Assembly (NCBI RefSeq): GCF_020866965.1
Contig: NZ_JAJATX010000011.1
Span: 43,265-88,238, forward strand
From: Microvirga roseola
Lineage (GTDB): Bacteria; Pseudomonadota; Alphaproteobacteria; Rhizobiales; Beijerinckiaceae
Reading direction: 5' to 3'
DNA length: 44,974 bases
The notes beneath the pieces were generated by a model. It was not told the origin of the DNA and made no database searches. It was given only the letters and a program-made list of their open reading frames with translations. The stretch's first letter is position 1. Each line of letters opens with the position of its first letter. The position numbers and the translations under genes were made by a program. Shown in pieces: positions 15,291 through 21,926 of the stretch.

Positions 15291-15896
15291 CTACGCACTC
15301 ACGCGGGTCTTGGCGAAGGCCGGAACGCGAGCCTCGAAGTCGGCAAGCCACGCCACGAGCTTCGGAGCGTTCTCCCGCCAGCGTCCTCCGAAGCGAAGGT
15401 CGAGATATCCGAGCGCGCAGGCCTGCGCGATGTGGCCGATATGCAGCTCAGTGGCGGGTGTCGCGAGATAGGCCTCGGCATGGTCGAGACCGCGGCGCAC
15501 CTTGTCGGCTTGATGATCGATCCATTTCGGCTCGTGCTTCTCTGTCGGGCGGAAGCGGCCCTCATAGACCTGGAGCAGGGCTGCATCCATGATCCCGTCT
15601 GCGAGCGCCTGCTGGCGTAGGGCGGCAAAGCGCTCCCAGCCCGCCGGGAAAATCCGCCCGCCTCCTGCGAGATGGTCGAGATACTCCACGATGACCCGGG
15701 AATCGTACAGCGTCTCGCCATTCTCAAGGACGAGCGCCGGAATCTTGCCCAGCGGGTTCTGCTGGCGAAGCGAATCCTCGGGGTTGAGAGTGTCCGCATC
15801 GGTCACCTGGATGCGATCCGTCAATCCGAGAAGGGATGCAGAAATCTTGACCTTCCGGCCGAAGGGCGATGCGGGAGAGGAGCGGAGAGTGAGCAT
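15291..15896 (-). CDS. Glutathione S-transferase family protein
   Basis: This 201-residue cytosolic protein has the thioredoxin-like N-terminal domain of GSTs: LRSSPASPFGRKVKISASLL carries the SPFGRKV glutathione-site motif, and NPLGKIPALVLENGETLYDS holds the cis-proline and the ES/DS motif that binds the gamma-glutamyl part. The C-terminal helical domain follows from about residue 90. The active-site residue may be the serine in SSPASPF, as in many bacterial beta/nu-like GSTs. I chose the ATG at 15896; an upstream start at 15962 is open but would add a non-domain tail. The gene is 66 bases downstream of rlmJ on the same strand. Confidence 0.88.
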   Translation of the reverse strand: MLTLRSSPASPFGRKVKISASLLGLTDRIQVTDADTLNPEDSLRQQNPLGKIPALVLENGETLYDSRVIVEYLDHLAGGGRIFPAGWERFAALRQQALADGIMDAALLQVYEGRFRPTEKHEPKWIDHQADKVRRGLDHAEAYLATPATELHIGHIAQACALGYLDLRFGGRWRENAPKLVAWLADFEARVPAFAKTRVSA

Positions 15897-15962
15897 GCGA
15901 TGGACCCTGCCTTGAACGATGGCAGGATTCATGAACGCACGGAAGCCAAGGGGCAATCGCAA

Positions 15963-16811
15963 TTATGCGGCGGGACCGAAGGCTTCACAGCGATAACCGC
16001 CATAGCTCCCGCGCGAGAGCCGCTCCGCCAAAACCGGCAGGAGGATTTCCGCCTCCTCCCGCAGGGACCAGGGCGGATTGATGACGAGAAGGCCGCTGCC
16101 GTTCAGGCGCGTCGGATCGCGTGGATCGTCGACGAGGAGTTCAAGACGAAGACCCGGACGCGGGCTCTCCCGATGAAGCCGCTCGGCGACCGCATCGACC
16201 GGCCCCTGATCCTTAATGGGATACCAGCCTGCATAGACCCCGGTCGGCCACTTCCTGAGCACCGCCAGGATCTCCGTGCCGAGCCGCTCCAGTTCGTTCG
16301 GCTTCTCGTAGGGAGGATCGATGAGGACGAGCCCCCGCTTTTCCTTGGGTGGGACGAGAGCGTGAAGGGCGGTCCAGCCGTCGAGATGCATCACCTTCAG
16401 GTTCGCAACCTCGTTGAAGGTTTCGGTCAGCACCTTGTTGTCTGCGGGATGAAGCTCGACGAAGACGCCCCGGTCCTGCCGCCGCAGCATCTCGCGCACG
16501 ATAGCGGGAGAGCCGGGATAGGCGGTCTCGCCATGACGTGCGCGGACATCCGCCACCACTTTCCGGTAAGGCGCGAGAATGTCCTCCGCCTCGGGAGAAA
16601 AGGCCTCGTCGAGACGCCCGATGCCGTCGATCCATTCCCCCGTGCGGCCGGCCTCGTCGCCCGCAAGATCGTAGAGACCGATCCCTGCATGGGTGTCGAT
16701 CACACGGAGCGGCGTCTCCTTGCGCTGGAGATAGGCGAGGATCCGCACCAGAAGGGCGTGTTTCATGACATCGGCAAAATTGCCGGCATGGAAGGCATGG
16801 CGATAATTCAT
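15963..16811 (-). CDS. rlmJ: 23S rRNA (adenine2030-N6)-methyltransferase
   Basis: RlmJ methylates A2030 of 23S rRNA. The 282-residue product begins with the family signature NYRHAFHAGNFADVMKHALL. It has the SAM site IDTHAGIGLYDL (about 39-50) and the catalytic DPPYE motif (about 166-170) typical of N6-adenine methyltransferases. The C-terminal SGLLVINPPW also fits. I chose the ATG at 16811, which gives this N-terminus directly; the frame stays open upstream into the RNase T2 gene, a shadow. It belongs to a minus-strand run with RNase T2, 37 bases upstream, and a GST gene downstream. Confidence 0.94.
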   Translation of the reverse strand: MNYRHAFHAGNFADVMKHALLVRILAYLQRKETPLRVIDTHAGIGLYDLAGDEAGRTGEWIDGIGRLDEAFSPEAEDILAPYRKVVADVRARHGETAYPGSPAIVREMLRRQDRGVFVELHPADNKVLTETFNEVANLKVMHLDGWTALHALVPPKEKRGLVLIDPPYEKPNELERLGTEILAVLRKWPTGVYAGWYPIKDQGPVDAVAERLHRESPRPGLRLELLVDDPRDPTRLNGSGLLVINPPWSLREEAEILLPVLAERLSRGSYGGYRCEAFGPAA

Positions 16812-16848
16812 GGAGTCTTTTCGACCAAATCCGGCCCGTTGAAAAGCT

Positions 16849-17529
16849 TTACCGGATCGCCGGGATCGCGATTTCGCCGGCCCTGCAGCCGTCGCGGTCG
16901 ACCTCGGGGCAGGAGCGGAAGCCACGCAGATCCTTATCGAAGCAGATGCGCACCTCCTGGAAGATGCGCCGCCCGCAGGCGACCGCGATCATGTCCGGGC
17001 GCAGGCCGGGATTGGCGTTGATGAAGGTCTGCTCGATCTCGGCCGGCAGAACCTTGGCCCCGGATCTCAAGCCCTGGAAACTTTCAGGAATGCGCACGCG
17101 CTCGCGAGCCCGTCGGGCGGCCCGGAAATAGGCGCTGGGACTCTCGCCCGTGCAGGTCCCGTGCTTGCGCCATTGGTAGCGGGCGAGATTCTCATCCGGA
17201 AAAAGGTCTTTGGCCTCTTCCACCGCTGCACGGGGAGCGAAGCGTCCGGAAGGCTCGCAGAAGCTGGGATAGCCCCGCTCGTTCTGCGGCCAGAGGCCGT
17301 GCAGGACGAAGCCGAGGCCGCTTCCCGCATCGCATTGCCTGTGCCGGCTGCCCCGGATCTCACAGAAGCCGGGCGACCAGGAGAGCGCCAGAACATAGAA
17401 GTCGAATTGCCCGGCGGGGGCGCCCCTCGCCTCACGAGGCGGTTGCGCCGCACCGGGGATCGTCAGGAAAAAGGCGGCCCCTAGGAGGGCCAGGCATCGG
17501 CCGAGGATCAAGGCCCGGCCTGCCTGCAT
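16849..17529 (-). CDS. Secreted ribonuclease T2
   Basis: This 226-residue RNase T2 family enzyme cleaves RNA through a 2',3'-cyclic phosphate intermediate. A signal peptide (about 1-28) directs it to the periplasm. Both active-site segments are intact: CAS I FVLHGLWPQ (catalytic His) and CAS II QWRKHGTC (Glu position replaced as YQWRKHG, with the conserved Lys-His). Cysteines expected for disulfides are present (FCEIRG, GTCTG, VACGRR, RICFD). The start overlaps the upstream secreted-protein gene by 22 bases, which suggests coupling. The usual CAS II sequence is E-x-x-K-H-G, and here I read Q-W-R-K-H-G, so whether the acid is replaced should be checked by alignment. Confidence 0.9.
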   Translation of the reverse strand: MQAGRALILGRCLALLGAAFFLTIPGAAQPPREARGAPAGQFDFYVLALSWSPGFCEIRGSRHRQCDAGSGLGFVLHGLWPQNERGYPSFCEPSGRFAPRAAVEEAKDLFPDENLARYQWRKHGTCTGESPSAYFRAARRARERVRIPESFQGLRSGAKVLPAEIEQTFINANPGLRPDMIAVACGRRIFQEVRICFDKDLRGFRSCPEVDRDGCRAGEIAIPAIR

Positions 17530-17939
17530 CGGGGTGCGTGACCATAGTTACGGTCCAGCCCGACGATGCAGAAATCGGTGCCCCAGCCGATCCCGATGAA
17601 GCCGAGATCTTCCTTGATCACGTAATCGATGCGCCGCCGGAAGCCATCGGAGACGAGAACCTCGCCCGTGCAGAACTGGCGGGGGATATAGTCGAGACCC
17701 CAGGCGCGCCAGGCGACCGGGCGGATCTTGTCATAGGCGACGATCCGCAGGCCGGAATGCCAGAACCGGTCCTCCCTGGTCGCAAAGTCCGACGAGATTT
17801 CCGCAAGAACCGAAGGGTCGGCGCATACGGGAATCGTCGCCGAGAGATAGCCCTCGCGCCGCTCCGCCGGCTCTATCTCACGGGCGAGCGCAGGCGCGCT
17901 CAACAGGGTGCAGGAGATCAAAGCCGCCAGCCACTTCAT
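17508..17939 (-). CDS. Conserved secreted hypothetical protein
   Basis: This 143-residue protein has a signal peptide (KWLAALISCTLLSAPALA, about 1-19). The mature part has four cysteines (in TIPVCADP, PRQFCTGE, TDFCIVGL, APRCRQAG), so two disulfides are likely. Conserved-looking core stretches are WHSGLRIVAYDKIRPVAW and YVIKEDLGFIGIGWG. I recognise no named domain; similar proteins occur as uncharacterised genes in Rhizobiales, from memory. GGAGCGA before the ATG supports the start. It precedes and overlaps the RNase T2 gene, so a role alongside that enzyme in the periplasm is possible but unproven. Confidence 0.8.
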   Translation of the reverse strand: MKWLAALISCTLLSAPALAREIEPAERREGYLSATIPVCADPSVLAEISSDFATREDRFWHSGLRIVAYDKIRPVAWRAWGLDYIPRQFCTGEVLVSDGFRRRIDYVIKEDLGFIGIGWGTDFCIVGLDRNYGHAPRCRQAGP

Positions 17940-18021
17940 TCTATTCGCTCCAACAGGTCCATTGCCTCTGCCCCGTGAGCATGTGGGCGGGCCGCGGCAA
18001 GGTCAAGGTTTCCATGTGGTT

Positions 18022-19059
18022 TTAGTAGATGCCGTGGCTGTTCAGCACCACCGGCGCGCGAGGTGAAGGCTGGAGAGGCATCGGCGCATAGGTCCGGGCC
18101 GCCGGAGGCTGGGGTGGCTGCACCGGCGGATAAGCCGGCGGCCGCGGAGGAGGGACTCTCCCATAGCCCGCCTCCGGCGCCGGAAGATCGGCAGCGTAGC
18201 GGGGTGACATCGGAGACTGCACCGGGGCAGCGATAACGGGAGCGAGCGGCGGCGGGGGCGGGGCATAGGTCTGGGCGGGCATCCCCTCCCCTGCCCCGTC
18301 CTGCTCCATATCGATGGCCGGCAGATCGGCGGAGGCGGTCAAGCCCTGCATGATCTCCTGCGACCTCTCGGGGTCGATGCGCGGTTCGAACTTGATGATC
18401 GGCTTGCAGATCCGCCTCTGCCCGCGGGGGTCGTGGCGGGCAAGGTCGATATGAAAGTGATCGTAATGGAACGGGTCGGCGCCGGGGCCGAGCACGGTCG
18501 CAAAATAGCGACATGCCCCTACGAAGACCTCGCGCAGGAACTCCTGTTCCGCCGGGCTGCCCTTCCAACCCTTGACGATCGACACCTCCCGCCCATCCGC
18601 CAGGGCGAAGCCCATCACGTCGAGGGCATTGCCGAAGGAATGCTCGGAGAGCTTCGCGCCGCGCTGGTTGTTGCGGGGACGGCAGGAATAGGAACCCGCC
18701 TTCAGATCGATGAGATTCGTTCCGAAATACATCAGGGCGGCAGGGCGCACGATCTCGTGGAGCCATTGGTCGATCCGGGGAATGATCGGGCAGGCGAGCG
18801 TCACCTTGGACTTCAGGCCGACCGTCCCCCCGCTGAAAGCCGAGACCTTGAAGGGATATTCCATCCCGCAGGCGCCCGGACCGTCGATCTTGGAGGACAG
18901 CGCCATATAGGCCGTGGGCTGAACGAGGCGCTGCGAGAGGCAGGCCTCCTCGGCCTGGGCGCGCCAGGGCTCGCGCTGCTCGAACTGGAACAGTCCGCAG
19001 CCGGTCAAACCAAGCCCAACGAGCGATAGGGCAATGAACGCTACTAACCCACGACGCAT
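18022..19059 (-). CDS. Extensin-like domain lipoprotein
   Basis: This 345-residue protein has a lipoprotein signal peptide with lipobox LTGC (Cys at about residue 21). The middle is an extensin-like C-terminal domain, with SEHSFGNALDVMGFAL and PFHYDHFHIDLARH, which carry the His/Asp metal-site pattern of a peptidase M15/D-Ala-D-Ala-like fold. A muralytic or envelope role is therefore plausible. From about residue 255 the sequence becomes Pro-rich with YAPPPPPLAP-type runs, like a wall-spanning linker. It ends in a short ordered tail (VVLNSHGIY). Such proteins are frequent in Rhizobiales. Gene start at 19059 faces a long regulatory region with a CtrA box. Confidence 0.88.
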   Translation of the reverse strand: MRRGLVAFIALSLVGLGLTGCGLFQFEQREPWRAQAEEACLSQRLVQPTAYMALSSKIDGPGACGMEYPFKVSAFSGGTVGLKSKVTLACPIIPRIDQWLHEIVRPAALMYFGTNLIDLKAGSYSCRPRNNQRGAKLSEHSFGNALDVMGFALADGREVSIVKGWKGSPAEQEFLREVFVGACRYFATVLGPGADPFHYDHFHIDLARHDPRGQRRICKPIIKFEPRIDPERSQEIMQGLTASADLPAIDMEQDGAGEGMPAQTYAPPPPPLAPVIAAPVQSPMSPRYAADLPAPEAGYGRVPPPRPPAYPPVQPPQPPAARTYAPMPLQPSPRAPVVLNSHGIY

Positions 19060-19389
19060 GCCCCGAAACTACCGGGCCGGCGTAAACATCCCGTCAACGC
19101 CACGCCGCATCCAGAAGTGGTGTCCGCCCCTGAGTCCAATGACCCAGGATGATTCGAGCGAGGGAGGCGGGCCTCTACCTCTTGTGGTTTGCGCCAAGCT
19201 TGGTGGGAAAATGACACACTCGAAAAATTTTACCGCGCGCAGGTGCCCTTTTCCTTCCTTCAGAATAACGAGTTAACCTTTTGTTAACCATTTTCTCAAT
19301 TCGCGCCCGGACCGTTTGCCGCCCTCCGAGGGCTTCCCAGAAGCGATTCGGCTTGCTAGCCTACCTACCTATTCAGAGAGGAGGTCGCC
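19060..19389. other. 330-base divergent regulatory region with GANTC sites
   Basis: No gene is visible between the extensin-lipoprotein gene and the 33-residue membrane peptide. The stretch contains a CtrA box (19273-19288) and CcrM-type GANTC sites at 19132-19136, 19151-19155 and 19345-19349; two more lie inside the small gene (19404-19408, 19481-19485). It is visibly AT-richer than neighbouring coding DNA around 19200-19300. A promoter for each divergent gene is expected, but I cannot place their -10/-35 boxes with confidence. Confidence 0.5.
19273..19288. promoter_or_regulatory. Putative CtrA binding site
   Basis: TTAA, seven bases (CCTTTTG), TTAAC matches the CtrA cell-cycle regulator consensus TTAA-N7-TTAA(C) exactly. 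It lies about 100 bases before the small membrane-peptide gene and about 210 bases before the divergent lipoprotein gene. I found no other such site in the window. An isolated match can occur by chance, but TTAA is rare in this GC-rich sequence. Confidence 0.65.
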
Positions 19390-19491
19390 ATGAACGTGAT
19401 GTCGAATCTGGACTGGACGTCCAAGCTGAACATTGCTGCAGCCTGCGTGTCCTTCTCCTTCATCTGCGCCGTCGTTGTGGGAGTCGTCTGA
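19390..19491 (+). CDS. 33-residue single-pass membrane peptide
   Basis: This very small gene encodes MNVMSNLDWTSKLN followed by a hydrophobic helix rich in Ala, Val, Phe and Cys up to the C-terminus. It would sit in the inner membrane with a short N-terminal tail. Support is strong for its size: AGGAGG seven bases before the ATG, a clean stop, and a textbook terminator 52 bases downstream. Upstream lies a CtrA box. I know of no function; small unnamed membrane peptides with a similar start exist in related genomes, from memory. Gene finders often miss it because of length. Confidence 0.7.
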   Translation: MNVMSNLDWTSKLNIAAACVSFSFICAVVVGVV

Positions 19492-19543
19492 CCGGCAATC
19501 AGCCTCCGCCCTCGAGGGCTCCGAGATCAAGCTCCAGAGATCG

Positions 19544-19569
19544 TGCTGCCGGTTCCGGCAGCATTTTTT
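19544..19569 (+). terminator. Rho-independent terminator after the 33-residue gene
   Basis: TGCTGCCGG, a TT loop, CCGGCAGCA and six T residues form a 9-bp stem with a T-run, 52 bases after the TGA. The T-run overlaps the stop codon of the convergent 84-residue gene. Confidence 0.9.
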
Positions 19570-19822
19570 ATGCCTCGGGACAGGGTGTCTCCGTGATGCC
19601 CCAGGACATCACGTTGATCTCCATCCTGCATTGGGCAAGCCTCGGCCCGGCGGCCGTCGTCAGGCAGGTTCCTTCGCCCTCGGAAAATTTCCGGCCCTCG
19701 GCACGGCAGTAGCAATCGAGAGGATTGTGGCCCGGCGCCTGAGCGCTCCGGACCGGCATCCCGCCTTCCGGATGGGCGGGTCCGGCTATTTGCAGGCCAA
19801 GGAGGAGAACGGCGCTCCGCAT
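19568..19822 (-). CDS. 84-residue exported Cys-containing protein
   Basis: This small protein begins with a hydrophobic export signal (RSAVLLLGLQIAGPAHP, about 1-17). The mature part has five cysteines (in LDCYCRAE, EGTCLTTA, AQCRME, TPCPEA), a pattern that suggests disulfides in the periplasm. AGGAGGTG just before the ATG is an excellent ribosome binding site, which decides this start over longer in-frame ones. The central stretch GTCLTTAAGPRLAQCRMEIN resembles a conserved uncharacterised family in Rhizobiales, from memory. It converges on the 33-residue membrane peptide, their ends separated by 76 bases with the terminator of the + strand gene between them. Function unknown. Confidence 0.72.
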   Translation of the reverse strand: MRSAVLLLGLQIAGPAHPEGGMPVRSAQAPGHNPLDCYCRAEGRKFSEGEGTCLTTAAGPRLAQCRMEINVMSWGITETPCPEA

Positions 19823-19910
19823 GGCGCACCTCCTGCAAGTCGTTCGGCTGGCGATGCTCCGCCTCCTGTCGCATAAGGTCAAGCGCAACCGTCCGATCTG
19901 CGAGCCTCCG

Positions 19911-20957
19911 ATGCCATTCCTCGAAACTGGTCCCATTGTCCGTCCCTGGAGGATGGCCGACATCGGTCCCATCGCGCGGATCCTCGCGCTGGGATGGCAG
20001 CAGGCCTATTCCGGCTTCATGCCGGCATCCGAACTCGGCCCGCGGATCGACCCGGAACATCGGCACAGGGAAATAGAGGGCTGGCTTTCGTCCGATTTCA
20101 ACCCGGACAGGGAGTTACTGCTCGTGGCAGAGCAATCCGGGGATGTGACCGGCTTCGTCGCGGCTCGCTTGGGAGACCGCAACGACGTGGGAGCCGAAAG
20201 CCAGATTACGCTGCTCTACGTTTCGCCCGAGCGACAGGGCCAGGGGTTTGGGCGACACCTCCTTCTGGCAGCGACTGAATGGCTGAGCGAGCTGGCGCCA
20301 GGACCTGTCTCCATCGGCGCTTTCGAACAGAACCCCTTTCGGTCTCTCTATGATGCCATTGGCGGGGAGGTCGCCAAGCGGGTCATGGTCAGGGTCGACG
20401 CTCTCGAATGGCCGGTCGTCGTCTATCTCTGGCCCTCGCCGCAAGCCCTTCAGCAGGGCATCCGGTCCAAAAGCGCCTGCCGGTCAGCGCCACCGCTCCA
20501 TCGCCCTGTCGTCCAGATCCTTCGCCTCGACCCAGTCTCCGACCGTGCCATCCGTCAGATGCTCCCGCTTCCAGAACGGGGCGCGGGTCTTGAGGTAATC
20601 CATCAGGAACTCGGCGGCCTCGAAGGCGGCGCGGCGGTGGGCGCTGGCGGCGAGCACGAGCACTATCTCCTCCCCCGGCGGGATCCGGCCGAACCGGTGA
20701 ATGACAGTCAGTCCCAGCAGGGGCCAGCGAAGCTCGGCTTCGGCGGCGATGCGGGCAATCTCGGCCTCGGCCATGCCGGGATAGTGCTCGAGTTCGAGAG
20801 CGGAGAGCCTTCCCCCCTCGTCCCGGCAGAAGCCGGTGAAGGCCACCACGGCCCCGATATCCGCCCTGCCCTCGGTCAGCGCTGCCGTCTCGGCGGTGGC
20901 ATCGAAGGGGCCCGATTGGATGCGGATGGTGGCGGCCACGGCGGCGGGTCTCCTTGA
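19911..20957 (+). CDS. GNAT family acetyltransferase with a long antisense C-terminal extension
   Basis: Residues 1-175 form a GNAT acetyltransferase: VRPWRMADIGPIARILALGW near the start, ITLLYVSPERQGQGFGRHLL with the acetyl-CoA motif A (Q/R-x-x-G-x-G/A equivalent RQGQGFG), and then AFEQNPFRSLYDAIGGEV. The domain would normally stop near 20450, at about 180 residues. Here no stop occurs in this frame until 20957, so the ORF continues for about 170 residues that are Gly/Pro/Glu-rich and antisense to the whole moaE gene. That tail looks like non-coding antisense sequence. A lost stop codon or a frameshift near 20440-20480 is likely. The start is uncertain: no strong ribosome binding site, and the frame opens at 19821. 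Confidence 0.6.
   Translation: MPFLETGPIVRPWRMADIGPIARILALGWQQAYSGFMPASELGPRIDPEHRHREIEGWLSSDFNPDRELLLVAEQSGDVTGFVAARLGDRNDVGAESQITLLYVSPERQGQGFGRHLLLAATEWLSELAPGPVSIGAFEQNPFRSLYDAIGGEVAKRVMVRVDALEWPVVVYLWPSPQALQQGIRSKSACRSAPPLHRPVVQILRLDPVSDRAIRQMLPLPERGAGLEVIHQELGGLEGGAAVGAGGEHEHYLLPRRDPAEPVNDSQSQQGPAKLGFGGDAGNLGLGHAGIVLEFESGEPSPLVPAEAGEGHHGPDIRPALGQRCRLGGGIEGARLDADGGGHGGGSP
20484..20939 (-). CDS. moaE: Molybdopterin synthase catalytic subunit
   Basis: MoaE, with MoaD, inserts two sulfurs into precursor Z to give molybdopterin. The product has 151 residues, the family norm. Signature stretches are AVVAFTGFCRDEGGRLSALELEHYPGMAE (read in parts: AFTGFCRDEG and LELEHYPGMAE), VIHRFGRIPPGE and HRRAAFEAAEFLMDYLKTRA followed by PFWKRE, which carry the active-site Lys and His/Arg residues. 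It lies 47 bases downstream of moaD. The opposite strand carries the run-on GNAT frame. I take moaE as the real gene here because its whole length is conserved family sequence. Confidence 0.95.
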   Translation of the reverse strand: MAATIRIQSGPFDATAETAALTEGRADIGAVVAFTGFCRDEGGRLSALELEHYPGMAEAEIARIAAEAELRWPLLGLTVIHRFGRIPPGEEIVLVLAASAHRRAAFEAAEFLMDYLKTRAPFWKREHLTDGTVGDWVEAKDLDDRAMERWR

Positions 20958-20986
20958 TAGAGAAATGCCCTAATAGAGAAAGTGCC

Positions 20987-21238
20987 CTACCCTCCGGTCA
21001 TGGGCGGAAAGAAGGCGATTTCCCTGGCGCCCGCTATGGAGGCTTCCGGCTTGACGTGGACATGGTCGATGGCGACGCGGACGACGTTCTCGTCCTCGAA
21101 GGCATGCTCGTATTCCTCGCCGCGGGTCTTCAGCCAGCGCACGAGATCCGCGACCGTCGCGACATTCTCCGGCAGATCCACCTCCTCGTCGGTCCTGCCG
21201 ACCCTTTCCCGGACCCAGGCGAAATAGACGAGCTTCAT
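20987..21238 (-). CDS. moaD: Molybdopterin synthase sulfur-carrier subunit
   Basis: This 83-residue ubiquitin-like protein ends in PPMTGG; the terminal Gly-Gly is adenylated and thiocarboxylated to donate sulfur. The N-terminus KLVYFAWVRERVG and the core VATVADLVRWLKTRGEEY match the family. Translation begins four bases after the pgsA stop, so coupling with pgsA is likely. moaE follows in the same direction, completing the synthase pair. The order uvrC-pgsA-moaD-moaE is familiar in Alphaproteobacteria. Confidence 0.95.
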   Translation of the reverse strand: MKLVYFAWVRERVGRTDEEVDLPENVATVADLVRWLKTRGEEYEHAFEDENVVRVAIDHVHVKPEASIAGAREIAFFPPMTGG

Positions 21239-21242
21239 GGCT

Positions 21243-21839
21243 TCAGCCCTCGTCCATCATGTGGACGAGGCCGGTCTTGAGATAATCCCAGCCGGTGTAG
21301 ATCGTCAGGATGGCCGAGGCCCAAAGGAGGATCGTCCCGATCAGGACGGTGCCCGGCAGCATTGTCTCGCCGGCCGGACCGGCGATGAGAAAGCCGAGGG
21401 AGAGGAGCTGGAACGTCGTCTTCCACTTGGCGACCCGGCTCACCGGCACGCCGACCTTCAGCTCGGCCAGGAACTCGCGCAGGCCCGAAACAAGGATCTC
21501 CCGGCACAGGATGACGATGGCGGCCCAAATCGACACCCCGTGGATCGTCCCGTCCGAGACCAGCATCATGAGGCTTGCCGCGACCAGAAGCTTGTCGGCG
21601 ATCGGGTCGAGCATGCGGCCCAGGGACGATTGCTGGGAGAAGGCGCGGGCGACGTAGCCGTCGAGATAATCCGTGATCGCCGCCACTGCGAAGATTCCCA
21701 GCGCCGACCAGCGCGACCAGAGATCCTCCGGCCAGAACAGGAGGCCGACGACCGCCGGCACGGCCGCAAGCCTGCCATAGGTCAGCAGGTTCGCGAGGTT
21801 AAAGGCCTTCGACCGGCGCATGGAGGGAGCGGTGCTCAT
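21243..21839 (-). CDS. pgsA: Phosphatidylglycerophosphate synthase
   Basis: This 198-residue inner-membrane enzyme makes phosphatidylglycerol phosphate from CDP-diacylglycerol and glycerol-3-phosphate. The CDP-alcohol phosphotransferase motif is complete: DYLDGYVARAFSQQSSLGRM then LDPIADKLLV, with the metal-binding Asp residues at the expected spacing. About five hydrophobic segments follow the start NLANLLTYGRLAAVPAVVGL. I chose the ATG at 21839 since it gives a normal N-terminus; the frame opens 17 codons earlier. It lies 87 bases after uvrC and four before moaD. Confidence 0.93.
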   Translation of the reverse strand: MSTAPSMRRSKAFNLANLLTYGRLAAVPAVVGLLFWPEDLWSRWSALGIFAVAAITDYLDGYVARAFSQQSSLGRMLDPIADKLLVAASLMMLVSDGTIHGVSIWAAIVILCREILVSGLREFLAELKVGVPVSRVAKWKTTFQLLSLGFLIAGPAGETMLPGTVLIGTILLWASAILTIYTGWDYLKTGLVHMMDEG

Positions 21840-21926
21840 AAAGGGCAGGAAGCATGCCCGGGGTTGCCCCGTCAACCGGCGGGGGATCACTATCCCTGGA
21901 CGGAGAGGCCGAATGCGGGTCCATGA

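Noticed and set aside
17936..18766. Minus-strand frame overlapping the extensin-like lipoprotein
   Set aside because: It is in a different frame of the same strand region, Arg/Pro/Gly-rich and without a domain; the lipoprotein frame has the lipobox and the M15-like motifs.
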